DNA from: Pogostemon cablin
Taxonomy: Eukaryota > Streptophyta > Magnoliopsida > Lamiales > Lamiaceae
Direction: 5' to 3'
Assembly (NCBI GenBank): GCA_023678885.1
Contig: CM043013.1
Span: 24,150,791 to 24,214,790, forward strand
Length of the DNA: 64,000 nt
The notes below the pieces were generated by a model, which worked only from the letters and a program-made list of their open reading frames with translations, had not been told where the DNA came from and did not search any database. This document shows positions 53,601 to 64,000 of the stretch, piece after piece; position 1 is the first letter of the stretch, and every line of letters starts with the position of its first letter. Position numbers and translations under genes: made by a program.

Positions 53601-56600
53601 CTCATTCAACTGTTAACAAAATCTGATTTTTATGTTTTTAAAACAATTTTCTTTCCATCCTCACCTGTCTTATCTTTCCCCTTGTCTTCTACACCATCCA
53701 AAAATATTCTCAAACAGAATATAACTCTCTTATATAAAATAAGCATTCCTAGGTGACATGAACTTGGAGCACAATGGATGTCTACCTTAAAGTTTTATGT
53801 TTGCACACACGTTTTTAGGCATCAAACATGTGATCCCAATACATGTACTGAGGGCAAGTGTTGTCTCTGAAAGTGCTATCAGAAGCTACCCTAAGACTCG
53901 TTAAAAGAGCCCACTCAAACCACCATGGACACAGGCACACAAACTTGCAACAGCACAAGGCCATCATCTAAAGCAACTTGAATTTCATTGCACTACTTTT
54001 CCCGAAATCAAAGGCACCGTTACGCCCATGAATGGAAATCATGCCTACACCATATTACAGTCAGCACCACTGCAGTATCTATCTCTACATCAAATGTCAA
54101 CAATCTTTTCCAGCTAGTCTACCTCAAACCTAAGGCCTGCAAAAGATTCTCTCAACCCCAACCGGCAAAAGAAAGCACTCCATCTCCCTAACCCTAACCC
54201 ATCCACAAAAGAAACCATCTAATTTGTATATGTCGCATCAAGAAGAAGCCTTAATTGTACTAAAGTTCTTGTTTTGAATGTACTTGATACCATAATACAC
54301 AAGTTTATAGTCATGTTATTAGTTAAAACATATCTACAAAATTCACAATAACCAAGTTCAAGAAGTGCAACCAGTTTCATAAACCGGCCTTTTCTACAAA
54401 AGAACCAAGCATATCTATGAAATTCACAGTAATTTTATACACAAGAAATGAACAAACAATATAACTAATACCTGGACATCAGTGCATTCATAAACCGGCC
54501 TTTTCTTCCCCAAATAGCTTTCTCCAACCAGTTTCTCATGGTAAGGGCTAAGGCATGAGTAGAGTTCTTTATGTTGGGGTAGTTGTGGTATTGTCGGTGA
54601 CTTCAACTGTGGAATGAAAATCAACAAAGGAGATCAGGAATTGGTAGGTACTGGAAAGTAGAGCATATGTACGCAATTAACATGATAAGTTAAAAGATAA
54701 CATGATAGGTACATAATTTTCATCAGAAAGTTGGCAAGCCTAATGAGCATACAACAACGAAAAAGTAAGTGGGACCGATGGGCACACAATTAATAAAGGT
54801 GGCAAATCCAATGAGTATCAGCTGTAGCAACTGGTATTTAAATGTGCAGAAATTCATATTTTCTCACAACAGATAAATGTTATACAGTAGGGCATAAGCC
54901 TTAAGCAATCGATACCACCGGAAATTGCTTCTCAAGGAGCTGATCTCGAATTAACATTATATTTTACCTGGTTTCTATTTGCATCTACTAAAATGACGTT
55001 TGTTAACTTTGTCTGCAGCTCAGTTGTCTTGTTCTTTACACCTACCTGCAGCAAAGACAAACACATATTTGTTGAAAGGAAATCACAATATATCATGATG
55101 ATTAAATAAATAATTGACAATGAAACAATTTCTGATCTTAAAAATTATCATATCCAAGTGGACTGAACAGTCTGAACCACCGGATAGGCAAGATCAGAGC
55201 AACTATGAATGTAACAATCAGTACTCTATTAATAGAGGTTCTTAGGATTATGTATGACTCAATGAACAAGTTTTAATTGTTTGATAACGGTAGAATATTC
55301 CACAAACAATACTAAGTACCAAATTCCCAACTCCCAACACAACGAGAAGGAAAAGAAAATTTTTGGTGTCAAAAACGAAATCAATATACACAAATTCCAA
55401 TAGTACACTAGCACATGAAGTCATACAATTAACATCCAAATTCAACTCATTTGATCCACATCCTATGATGATGACATGACTAACTGCATCTTCTTTATTG
55501 TATGCTAGGATCTTTACATTTTCAATAACATAGTTTTCCTTGTGCTCAAGTTTTCTTCCCGAATTGGCAAGCCACTACGAGGTCTTAGATCAATGATTTA
55601 GTGGGTTTTATAATTGATATACAAAATCTTGGGGATTTGGAAATCATAATAAAACGTCAGTGTGTGTGTGTTGCATCCATAGTTGTTAAAGGCAATAGGC
55701 GCAAAGGCCTTGTTGGAGCCTGAGGCGCGCGCCTGATGTACAAGCCTCTCTAGAACATATATACATTAATATATCCAACTAAACACAAATTTGTCCAACT
55801 AAATAAAGGTAAAAATAAAAAAATATCAAATAACAATACATAATAACTCAAATATAACATAATCACAAAAAGCAAATTAGCAAAATCCTTCAAGTTTGAG
55901 AAAATATCAAATGTCAAAAACTCAAATGATTACCAATGAGATAAAAATCATAATTATCATGGTATATGGTCCTCCTCATAATCTTCATTCTCTTCTTCGC
56001 CATCAAATTGATCAGTATATCCTTACTCTTCATGAAAAAAAAAATAATATCTAAAATTTGAAAATGTACCCGAGGCGCGCCTTTTTCATCCAAAAAGGCG
56101 CACAAAGGCGAGGGTTTTTTGAACATCAACCAAAACCCTAAAAAACCAAGAATCCCAGGCACTCAAGGCTTCGCCTCGCCTAATGCGCGCCTTTAACAAC
56201 TATGCTTGCATGATAATAAATGTACAGCAATATATATAGTGGTGCAGAAATTCTTAGTCTTTATCATAAAATGTACACAAGTATCCGCTCCTGTACAATG
56301 ACTAGCAAGCCTCATTTGAGATGTAAGTGACACAAGGCTGACTGTGTGTGACAAAGGTCACCCAAGAAATTTTACCTACTGTTCGAAACATGTAGGCCAC
56401 ACAAGCACCATGTTCCACTAAGATGAGACCTCTAAATTAAGCATATATATGCGTTCAAACATAAATATACTTTGTATTATATTTGTATGTTTATATATAT
56501 GCACATTTATGTAAATTTTGTATGGATATACAGTATATTAATATCTACACAATATATCTATACTTATTTTATATTTATGTATACATAATAATTTTTTTCT

Positions 56601-59600
56601 TACATGTACCGTATATTTACGTGATACAATATAGGGTAGATGAGTAGAAAATTTGAATTAAATAGGGACAGAGTTTGAATTGGAAAATGTTATTATAGAT
56701 TTGTAGATATTTCTAGGGGTATGGATGTATATAGTTTTGAAAATTGGAATTCTGAAATCCCAAATCCAATTTCTGGGAACCTGAAACAAGCATGCCATAC
56801 AACTCACTAAATCCGATTATTACAAAAAAGTTTGTTTCAGGTATGAAACCAGTATTGGGTTTTCAGAAAAAGTTTTAGGGAAGATACAAAGGTGCTTTCC
56901 TTCTACCGTTTCAGAAAAAAAGGACTGATTTCAAATGACTCTCCACAGGAATACTGGAGCATTGGATCAGGGGGGCACATTAATTCAGCTGTCAGTCTTG
57001 GTTCAGTTAGCTTGTAACAAGTTTACATTGGTGATACTCCAATTTCTAAGGTGGTAGAACTAGTTTGTTTTATGAATTATCAATTACTTCATCATTCCAA
57101 TATGCACTCTATGCGCTGTAAGAAGTTACACCCTAACACTTATGGCAAAAAGTGATAATTAAACATAACAAAAAGCTTCATATGAGCTAAAAACTTTGCT
57201 TTTCTATCCATATTTTAGAATGGTGATTATCTCAAACTTCAGTTACGATGATGTCTTTGAAGATAAGTGCTTTGGTTTAAGTTCTCAATGTAGGAATCAC
57301 AACTTCTAAATAATTGGATGTTGGAAACAATTCCAAAATGTGTTTTGGTCTAAAACAAATTTGACCTGACAAAATTCAAAATATACATGCCAAAGAAAAA
57401 GGCACCCAGGATCAACCAAGAAAAAATCCTTTACATAATGACAACAATTGAAATATTATTTAAGCAAAGGGCGTTATACACCAACACACCAACTCTCATT
57501 AAAGTTTAGATCAGACAGATCATCAGGTACCACAATTTAACTTCATAAAATTAAGCTGAAAATGCATATCAGATAAATGGAAAACTCACAATGTAAGGGA
57601 CAGGTGCTTCAAGAAATTCAAGCATGTCATTAGGCAAAACCTGCATATGGCTATTGTAAATAATGGTAATTTTGAAATGTCTGCAACAGATTATAGATAA
57701 ATGATTTTCATGCAAAAATAACCAAGAAAAAACAAACAGGAAATTACTGGCATTAACATGCTTTGCCATCGATACGGTCGAATCAGGGGGATTATTGACA
57801 GAACTAAAGCAGACAATATACCCTGCACAAAAAACAAATAAAGCCCAAATTTGTATCAGAACTAGTAGCCCATTTTCCATTGAATAATGTACAAACGATG
57901 AATAAAAATGAAATATAAGCATTAGTATGGAATGGGAATTTGAAAGATATAATTTAATGGCGAAGGTTAGATATCACATGAAATCCCTCGATGAAAGAAC
58001 GATAGTGTTATGCATACAAGCTAACTTAAACCAAAACAAAGGTCAAAGGTATGACCCCCCACTATATGCCATTATAACACCCCATATTATTCCTAATATT
58101 TTTAGCCCAACCTTTAGGCCCACCCAAATCAAGTCGGACCAAATTTTAGGCATATATGCCTGGGAGCCCTAACTAAATCCAAAACAATGGTCAAAGGTAA
58201 AGGGTTTAACCACACTCAATCTTACTCCATTCCTCACTTTCATGTGGAACTGACGTGGTACATTGTAAAAGTTATAGCGTACAACAGCTGTATAGCATGG
58301 AAGATATTATTTTAGCTTTACTATCTAAGAAAAATCGATTAACTCAACAATAAAATGGCAGAACGTTTGAGAAACATTTAAAATGAAGGTAACCCATACA
58401 TAAAAAAATTCTAGCAAACTATATTTAAAAATTTACCACATACCAAATTTGAACAAACGACAACAATCTGTTTCTCCAGTAGAGCTCCTGCAAATAGCGT
58501 CAATACCTGCAAAAAACAACAGTGAGTAGCATGGTCCATTGGAAGACATTAAAACATTCAGTGTATATACTATATATAAGTTATGACTGGATACAGATGT
58601 CTAATGTACCCGTCACGCCACTCATGAAAGTTTCTATGTGAATGCTAATTTTCCAACCAAATAGTCTTATCAAATATGCCGTAATATTAGGCTAACTTTT
58701 AAGGATAACATTAATAATAAAGGCAACTGTCACAATTACATCACGCCACATTGGTGAAATCAGGAGAGCTACTCTTCAATAGATGGTAAACTTACATGCT
58801 CCAGTCGAAGGGAACCACATAGGCAAGCAACAGCCCATACCGATAAAGCAGCTGCCTCCTCTTCCACCATGAGTGCATTGTGGGCCTGTAACAGAGGAAT
58901 GTACAGCAATTTAAAATACTTTTCCTTAACCATCTTAACAGACCAGTAGCTGAGGAAGGCTGGGATCAGTTCTCCCATAAAGTATTGCACAAAACCCATA
59001 CCACATTCAGTCAATAGTAGAAACTAAAGATCTTTTACGTAGAAGAGATAATCAAAATAAAGGATTGAATACACCACCCCTGCATACCTCTGCCAACTCC
59101 AGACTTGTGTCACAAGTTTTTAAATCAATTATTGACCCAGCAATTTGTAGAACTGTTTCATCAGGTCTATGATATTCTAGAGGATGCAGGTGCTCCAAAG
59201 GGTGGAACCTGATTGTTGAACCACTTGTTGGGCAAGTTAATTGGTAATATTCACAAATCATTTGCAAGGAGCCATGATTGTTAGCCTGCAATAATCAGTG
59301 ACAGAAAAAAACAATACGTCAGGCTGCATGTATATCATGTGGACAAATCTAAAATACATCTACACTTCGATTTAAACCTTTGCCCACTCAAGGATATCAC
59401 TTTGTTCGCTGAAGATATCTTGACCATACGAAGATGCCTCTTCTGTCTCTACCTCATCAAAATCACATCTAAAATGCCTATCCTCACATGAAGACTCTTG
59501 AAAACTGCAATAACACATCAAACAAAACATTTCTCAATGCCAATGTAAAGCTAGATGACATAATTGAAATGAATTGTCAATATAAACTATCTATGTAAGG

Positions 59601-61525
59601 ATTGGTTGTTGAGTACGAAGGTTGCAGGTCTGGGTTCAAAAGAAAACAGTTGCATCTAACTCCATACATCGGACATCTACAAGATAATTATGCATATTGG
59701 CAGGTAGAAAAGAATATATGTTACAATAGAAACATGTAACCCATTGCAAATTGAATAACTAAACAAAGAGAGAAAGAGAGAGAGGATTCTGTAGTTATTC
59801 AGACACACATGGATGACTTTAAGGATCGTTAAAAGCACCACATAATAAGTCATCCAGTGCACAATCCTATGAATATGTTGTAATCATATAGATGAATATT
59901 GTTTATCATACTATATTCTTTATTGCAGAAGAAAACATATAACATCATAGCAATACATCCACAAAGACATGCATACTATGTAGTGTATATGGAGATACTT
60001 ATACACAAATGATTAAGAAAATTAAGGGCTGAACAACATATGCTGTACCTAGAGGAAGAGTCGGAGCTTTCACATTGTTGATGTCGTAGTAAGGGTAATA
60101 CAGCATTTGGTAAAAGCCTATCTGATGACGGCTTCGTATTAGAATTGTCAGCAACAGAAGAGTCCACAGCAGGTTCTTCCAATGAAGCTTGTTTTTCAAT
60201 TTCAGGAACAAGTCCGTCCAAATTGCCATTAGGTTCTTTCTTTGAGTAGCTGCCTTGGTCTGAATTCTGAAGTTCAGACTGCGATGTATCACCAGACGTG
60301 CTTCCCGAGATAGAGTCACTCATGCTTGATTGAGAAGCTTCAACTGGTCCGTTTTGTTTTTTAAGAGCCCCATCCACCAACGTTAAGCTATTAGCTTGCT
60401 CTTCTAATGTTTCAACCATGTCGCAGCCCACAGGAGAGTCAAAATCCAAATTATTAATCTGCTTTGTTAACCTCTCCAACCTCTCTTCAGTAAAGATGCT
60501 GAAACACAAAACAAAAGTGAAACAGATAAGGAAGAGATTGGGAACTAAGGATGGCACAAAAGTTAAATTATCAATAGTCTTAAAAAAGCAAAAGACCAAG
60601 ATATATCTTATGGCAACGCAGGAAAAGGTTTTTAAAAAATAAAAAAAATCCATGCATATTTACAGCCTGAAAATCCATTCCTTATGTAAAAAGAATAGTC
60701 CTTTCTATGTAGAATTACCCAACAAACTTCTATCCCGGGAAAAGATACTCTGATTAGGCTCATGTTCTAATAATTAAGTACTGGAATCTGTCTACAGATC
60801 CGGAATCCATTACAACCCACAACCTTCCTTTTGAAATTAACGTACAACAAAAGTTATAAAAGTAACAGAGAACCACATATATCGACTTTTCAGGTAATAT
60901 TCAGTATGATATGGTTCATGTTTAGTAGTTTTCGGCATTTGTTCCACCATAGGATTACCTAATAACTTGAATCTTAATACCACCACTTTTTGCTTTAAAT
61001 AATGTTCCCTTTATTGAAACAAGAAGGATAGAATGCATTTGCCTTAGCACATAAACCCAGTAATGAAGTGACAAGTCATGTCACTGCAGCATTATGTGAG
61101 AATATGTTCAAATGCGAAGAGTAAAAATATTAAACTTTTTAACATACTTTCAAACTTTAAGGAACTAAAAATTCAGTTATAGATAGTATTCAAAGACCTA
61201 TTTAACACGCCAAAATGCAGCTCAAAAAATGGAAGCCGGGAAAGAATGCAATAACAACGCCTGGTGGTTAAAATATGTCGGGTTAGACTCAAGCGCATTG
61301 GTTGCCCATCAGAAATAGCAGATATCAATCCTGATGGCTTTTGTATCATTTCTTCCACCAAAACACAGCACCCATATAAAGTTGAAGAATCAGCTACCTG
61401 GATGCAGAAGATTAAGTTAAAACCATGAACACAGAATTAAAATCTGCTGCACAGTTCCTCATATCCAAGACAGAGAATATAAGGAGAAACTCTTCTGAAG
61501 TTGACTTGACTGAGCTGAGGTAAAG

Positions 61526-61576
<51 letters not shown>

Positions 61577-63892
61577 TTTTTTAAGTGCAGCCCATCTGAG
61601 CACAAAATTCAAGAAGATAAGAAAACTTGACTACAAATAAGGATGCAATGGCGATTTATGAGTAACGAAACAGCAATCTAGTAGCAAATTTAAGAAAGTA
61701 CAACGCTGCAACTAATATCAACCATTAGATTTTGATGTGGTCCACCAACAAAATATCCATACACACAGAGGTAGAAAGAAACCTCAATAGGAAATTAAAA
61801 ATGTAGATTAACCCAAGTTAAATGCATGCAAATTACAAAATGCCAAAAGGCAAAAACATATAATATAACAATAAGATGTTTGAAGCATACCTGCAGCCTG
61901 AAGACAAATGACAGATCACTCTGCTTGAGATGCTCCTGTAAATTTAGTACAAAAGCAATTATCAATACGATCAGCTACAGAAAATAGATGAAGTCATGAT
62001 GGACCTGCACCAAAAGGATTCTGTCTCTTATTAGAGAAGAAACAAAAAGAAAAGATTTCCTTGACATATATTTTCTCATTCCCTAATCCTTTATTTTGCT
62101 TGTTGTTGGGGGTTTAGATTTCAAAATGCCCGAGAAACGATTTCAAATCATATTGAAACTAGAAAGGATCATTGAATAAGTTAAGATGTAACAAGCTTTC
62201 TTGGCTTGACACAGCTGCTAATCCAATACACATAGCAAAAGCCCAAATCAGTCCCTTCAGCTACCTGTCCAAGGAATATTTCATTCAACTCGCTCATTGA
62301 TGGAGTTCTCTCAACTGCATTTACCTATAATCAAGAGTGAATTTAACAAAACTATATCAATATTCAATGGAATAAAAAAGATTAAAAAAAAAAAAAGAAT
62401 GACAGATGGACAGACATTTAGAAACTTATCCTCTTGACATAAGTATTCATAAGTCACACTTTCTGTATATCCTTTTTTTTTTACTGGGACCGAGTGAGTC
62501 TAAACTAGACTCTTCATAAAAGTGCAGTAAAATAATCTGATGAACACAACAAAATCCAATAAGACCTCCAGGGAATTAATATGCATAGGATCCATAGAAA
62601 AAGGAAGGATGTTAGCTATCATACAGCAAATCTAAGCTAGTTCATGAACAACTAGCATAAATATGCTGCAGCCACTAGCCAGAAAAAATTGATAGATAAA
62701 CCTAGGACAATTCTGACATTTTGTAAGCTTGAGAGAATTCATGATCTATCCATCTAGCCTAAAAGCTTTTAAATCGTTTTTGGAAACATAAAAGAAAATT
62801 AAATGGCTTTGACTCAAATCATTGTAAAAACAATCATCAACACTACAAAAAACATTAATTCTTAACTGGTTCACACCTTTTTTACCCTTAAATACATATA
62901 AAACAGATTTTTCAACAAGTTTTCCAGAGCAACAAAAAAATCCACCTAGTGGGAGGAAACGTGTTAGGCACATAAACTAGGGAGCCCTAACTTCACCCAA
63001 AACCATGGCTAAAGGTGAAGGGTTGACCCCCACTTATATGCCCTTCCACACTTGCGTGTGGAACCCATGTGGGATATCATAACAATCCATCCCCTTCGAA
63101 TCGGAAGTCCATGGACGGCACACTCCGAATGGCAACCCACACACCAAGGCCCACAACTCCGGGCAGCAACACCCCTCGGGCCAACATCCAGGGTGGCAAC
63201 CTCTGGGCTCATCATCAGGTAGCCCCCTCTCGTGGCCCGTCTGAATCCGGCAGGTCGGACAAAATCATTAGTCACATAAGCTAGGGAGCCCTAACTTCAC
63301 CCAAAACCATGGCTGAAGGTGAAGGGTTGACCCCCATTTATATGTCATTGTCATTCCACACTTGCGTGTGGAACCGATTGGGATATCATACCAATCCATC
63401 CTCCTTCAAACCGGACATCCACAAATGGCCACTCCGGATGGCAACTACACGCCAAGGCCCACAACTCCGGCTGGCAATCCCCCCTCGGACTCACACTGGG
63501 GTGGCAACCCCTGGGCCCATCATTGGGTAGCCCCTTCCCGTGGCCCTTCTGGATCCGGTAGGTCAGACCAAATTGTTAGGCACATATGCTAGGGAGCCCT
63601 AACATCACCCAAAACCATGGCTGAAGGTAAAGGGTTGACCCCCACTTACATGCCCTTCCACACATGCGTATGGAACTGATGATCATGTGGGATATCATAA
63701 CAAAAGGGAAATAAATAAATAAACAAACAACAAAACAAGTAACGATACATGTGAGTTAAACAAAAACAAAATATATCAAATGCGAATAAGCACTTAATTT
63801 AAACCCACCTCTATTCCGGCAGGAAAGCAGAAAAAAAGGAGGTCCCTATATTTAAGTGGCAGTTGTTTTTCTGGAGGGTAAACAAACAAGAC
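50630..63892 (-). CDS. DENN-domain protein gene (16 exons visible, 5' end outside window)
   Basis: Visible coding exons, 5' to 3' on the minus strand: 63892-63809, 62324-62265, 61935-61891, 61397-61198, 60498-60049, 59504-59378, 59285-59088, 58885-58796, 58506-58444, 57822-57748, 57640-57590, 55045-54968, 54606-54472, 53147-53040, 50935-50870, 50698-50630. All introns are GT-AG and the phases join without a break, giving 632 residues plus TAG; the N-terminus is missing. Order: uDENN (exons 1-5), a Ser/Gln-rich acidic linker (exons 5-6), cDENN (exons 7-12) and dDENN (exons 13-16). DENN modules act as Rab GTPase exchange factors at membranes in vesicle traffic. It resembles the short plant DENN (AEX-3-type) proteins rather than the WD40-fused SCD1, judged from remembered motifs. 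Introns contain several small transposons, but no exon is hit. It is probably functional. Confidence 0.95.
50870..50935 (-). CDS. DENN gene exon 15 (dDENN)
   Basis: 22 codons, VSLLLKESFIESFPSRNRPF then MK. Acceptor ATCCAG, donor AAG|GTTTGC. Its 5' intron is about 2.1 kb and contains a short hAT derivative. Confidence 0.94.
51731..52739. mobile_element. Short hAT derivative with GGCGC-rich ends in DENN intron 14
   Basis: The left end AATAGTTATTAAGGGCGC and the right end reversed CATAGTTATTAAAGGCGCGC are inverted repeats. Dense GGCGC/AAGGCGC words lie inside both ends. Flanks CTATTAAT and CCTATTAT are a diverged 8-bp duplication. A minus-strand remnant (about 52050-52270) reads KSSGANATSSKRKGKEV followed by a Glu/Asp-rich tail, like the end of a hAT transposase. 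The element sits in an intron and leaves splice sites intact. Confidence 0.8.
53040..53147 (-). CDS. DENN gene exon 14 (dDENN)
   Basis: 36 codons, IEAAKGFLAVLRSYLESLCS then NIRSHTITNVQSNDDK. Acceptor ATGCAG, donor AAG|GTTTGT. Confidence 0.95.
54472..54606 (-). CDS. DENN gene exon 13 (cDENN-dDENN)
   Basis: 45 codons from LKSPTIPQLPQHKELYSCLS to GKKRPVYECTDVQ. Acceptor CCACAG, donor CAG|GTATTA. Confidence 0.95.
54968..55045 (-). CDS. DENN gene exon 12 (end of cDENN)
   Basis: 26 codons, VGVKNKTTELQTKL then TNVILVDANRNQ. Acceptor CTGCAG, donor CAG|GTAAAA. 'V.VD.N.N' closes cDENN. Confidence 0.95.
55678..56204. mobile_element. Short hAT derivative with GGCGC-rich ends in DENN intron 11
   Basis: CATAGTTGTTAAAGGC at the left and reversed CATAGTTGTTAAAGGCGCGC at the right are near-perfect inverted ends of the same family as 51731-52739. 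Flanks GTTGCATC and CTTGCATG share a 6-bp core of an 8-bp duplication. The interior keeps a small acidic minus-strand remnant (about 55930-56030). Confidence 0.85.
56206..57500. other. Intron sequence, no gene seen
   Basis: AT-rich intron 11 DNA with TATATAT-type words at 56430-56640. No splice-bounded coding segment or transposon end was identified. Confidence 0.5.
57590..57640 (-). CDS. DENN gene exon 11 (cDENN)
   Basis: 17 codons, VLPNDMLEFLEAPVPYI. Acceptor ATGCAG, donor ATT|GTGAGT. P.....L.AP.P.I.G is a cDENN landmark; the Gly is in the next exon. Confidence 0.96.
57748..57822 (-). CDS. DENN gene exon 10 (cDENN)
   Basis: 25 codons, GILSALVLSIIPLIRPYRWQ then SMLMP. Acceptor GTGCAG, donor CCA|GTAATT. 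LS.......LI.P..WQ....P is a cDENN landmark. Confidence 0.96.
58020..58265 (-). mobile_element. Diverged TRIM-like LTR fragment in DENN intron 9
   Basis: It shares GGGAGCCCTAACT, CCAAAACAATGGTCAAAGGT and the following GTGGAACT segment with the repeats at 62962-63702, but with many changes. It also contains an internal partial duplication at 58036-58070. The intron splice sites are unaffected. Confidence 0.6.
58444..58506 (-). CDS. DENN gene exon 9 (cDENN)
   Basis: 21 codons, VLTLFAGALLEKQIVVVCSN plus L. Acceptor TTGCAG, donor TTG|GTATGT. The LLE..IV.V..N.. motif is the best conserved part of cDENN. Confidence 0.96.
58796..58885 (-). CDS. DENN gene exon 8 (cDENN)
   Basis: 30 codons, AHNALMVEEEAAALSVWAV then CLCGSLRLEH. 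Acceptor TTACAG, donor CAT|GTAAGT. SL.LE forms the cDENN membrane-proximal core. Confidence 0.95.
59088..59285 (-). CDS. DENN gene exon 7 (start of cDENN)
   Basis: 66 codons from ANNHGSLQMICEYYQL through TIRFHPLEHLHPLEYHRPDE to CDTSLELAE. Acceptor TTGCAG? reads GCAG|GCTAAC; donor GAG|GTATGC. The HPLEHLHPLEY block is characteristic of the plant DENN proteins. Confidence 0.95.
59378..59504 (-). CDS. DENN gene exon 6 (linker to cDENN)
   Basis: 127 bp, reading FQESSCEDRHFRCDFDEVET to SEQSDILEWAK. Acceptor TTGCAG, donor AAG|GTTTAA. Acidic, with SS and EE pairs. Confidence 0.9.
60049..60498 (-). CDS. DENN gene exon 5 (end of uDENN, acidic Ser-rich linker)
   Basis: 450 bp. It starts IFTEERLERLTKQINNLDFD, then a low-complexity linker with SSMSDSISGSTSGDTSQSEL and ends CESSDSSS; the split AG|T codon leads into exon 6. 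Reading through its 5' intron makes a longer apparent frame, which is not the exon. Confidence 0.93.
61198..61397 (-). CDS. DENN gene exon 4 (uDENN core)
   Basis: 66 codons plus 2 bases, from VADSSTLYGCCVLVEEM to LSRLPFFELHFGVLN. The split codon AG|C (Ser) is completed by exon 5. LYG.C....E and CI.S..PFF are uDENN landmarks. Confidence 0.95.
61522..61582. repeat. (TA)n and poly-T tract in DENN intron 3
   Basis: An AT dinucleotide run of about 36 bp followed by about 25 T residues. Confidence 0.95.
61891..61935 (-). CDS. DENN gene exon 3 (uDENN)
   Basis: 15 codons, EHLKQSDLSFVFRLQ. Acceptor TTACAG, donor CAG|GTATGC, phase 0. Confidence 0.93.
62265..62324 (-). CDS. DENN gene exon 2 (uDENN)
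   Basis: 20 codons, VNAVERTPSMSELNEIFLGQ. Acceptor TTATAG, donor CAG|GTAGCT, phase 0. Confidence 0.93.
62962..63702 (-). mobile_element. Tandem TRIM-like element (LTR-interior-LTR-interior-LTR) in DENN intron 1
   Basis: Three LTR-like units (62962-63084, about 63266-63393, 63574-63702) of 123-129 bp alternate with two near-equal interiors of about 180 bp. In minus sense each unit starts TGTTATGATATCCC and ends GTGCCTAACA (TG..CA). A purine-rich GAAGGGGATGGAT directly precedes the LTR start, as a polypurine tract should. A TATA-like CATATAAGTGGG lies inside. Flanks AAACG and AAAAG match at 4 of 5 bases, fitting a target duplication. No coding capacity, and the primer site was not identified. 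The three-LTR layout fits recombination between two copies. Confidence 0.8.
63809..63892 (-). CDS. DENN gene visible exon 1 (uDENN start)
   Basis: 28 codons, VLFVYPPEKQLPLKY then DLLFFCFPAGIE. Acceptor TTCCAG, donor GAG|GTGGGT, phase 0 on both sides. The YPP..PL.Y.DL..FCFP.G pattern is the uDENN beginning. Earlier exons lie past base 64000. Confidence 0.93.
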
Positions 63893-64000
63893 CTGGAAAA
63901 TAGAACATAAGTACATTTTCATTGATAGATAAAATTTTGTTCCACGTAACACCATAAAGAAACAATTATGGCTATCATAGAAAGAGAAAAAAAAATTAAA

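Noticed and set aside
57927..58172. 81-aa plus-strand ORF
   Set aside because: Intronic, overlaps a diverged TRIM-like repeat; no domain.
59976..60653. 225-aa single ORF as the exon
   Set aside because: It reads through introns at both ends; splice sites at 60498 and 60049 give the in-frame exon.
63009..63592. ORFs of 71-88 aa on both strands
   Set aside because: They are translations of the tandem TRIM-like repeat units.

Overview
The window looks like nuclear DNA from a flowering plant, almost certainly a eudicot. Evidence: nested LTR retrotransposons primed by initiator-Met and Asp tRNAs, hAT-, CACTA- and Stowaway-type DNA transposons, AT-rich intergenic DNA, and one ordinary host gene with GT-AG introns encoding a plant-type DENN-domain protein. 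Lamiales is only a guess. No tRNA, rRNA, CRISPR or bacterial-type operon was seen.

Layout. (1) 1-14.6 kb: a piece of a Ty1/copia interior (about 195-2077) is broken by a CACTA-like element starting at 2078. That element carries exon-like pieces of host genes: a PRP4-like WD40 exon, a probable TAF2 exon and an unidentified exon. The PRP4 exon is itself split by a complete but decayed copia element (4486-12347) with a perfect 5-bp target duplication, TCTGG. (2) 14.6-22.4 kb: AT-rich DNA, two tandem-repeat patches, then a forward Ty3/gypsy element with LTR, Asp-tRNA primer site, gag and protease but no visible reverse transcriptase or integrase. It is studded with arrays of the motif GGTTCGACC/GGTCGAACC. 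(3) 22.4-42.5 kb: a pile of related gypsy LTRs in both directions, a third copia copy (29182-32553) with an unusual GC-rich leader, and a minus-strand gypsy-like element (32554-39287) that encodes an Asn/Gln/Tyr-rich plus acidic protein where gag would be. (4) 42.5-50.1 kb: nested DNA transposons, ending with a full-length hAT element (44897-50070) with 12-bp terminal repeats, a perfect 8-bp target duplication and a frameshifted transposase. (5) 50.1-64 kb: the 3' part of the DENN gene on the minus strand: 16 exons, 632 codons plus stop, with the 5' end beyond the window. Its introns hold two related short hAT derivatives and a tandem TRIM-like LTR element.

The only gene that looks functional is the DENN gene. 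Its exons join in frame at every GT-AG junction and encode uDENN, cDENN and dDENN regions, which suggests a Rab guanine-nucleotide exchange factor. The least explained signals are the family-specific palindromic motif arrays in the gypsy LTRs, found also inside one gag-protease frame; a conserved inverted repeat in the transcribed part of several diverged LTRs; and the gag-less element with its own acidic ORF. No database search was possible, so family names rest on recognised motifs and terminal structures.
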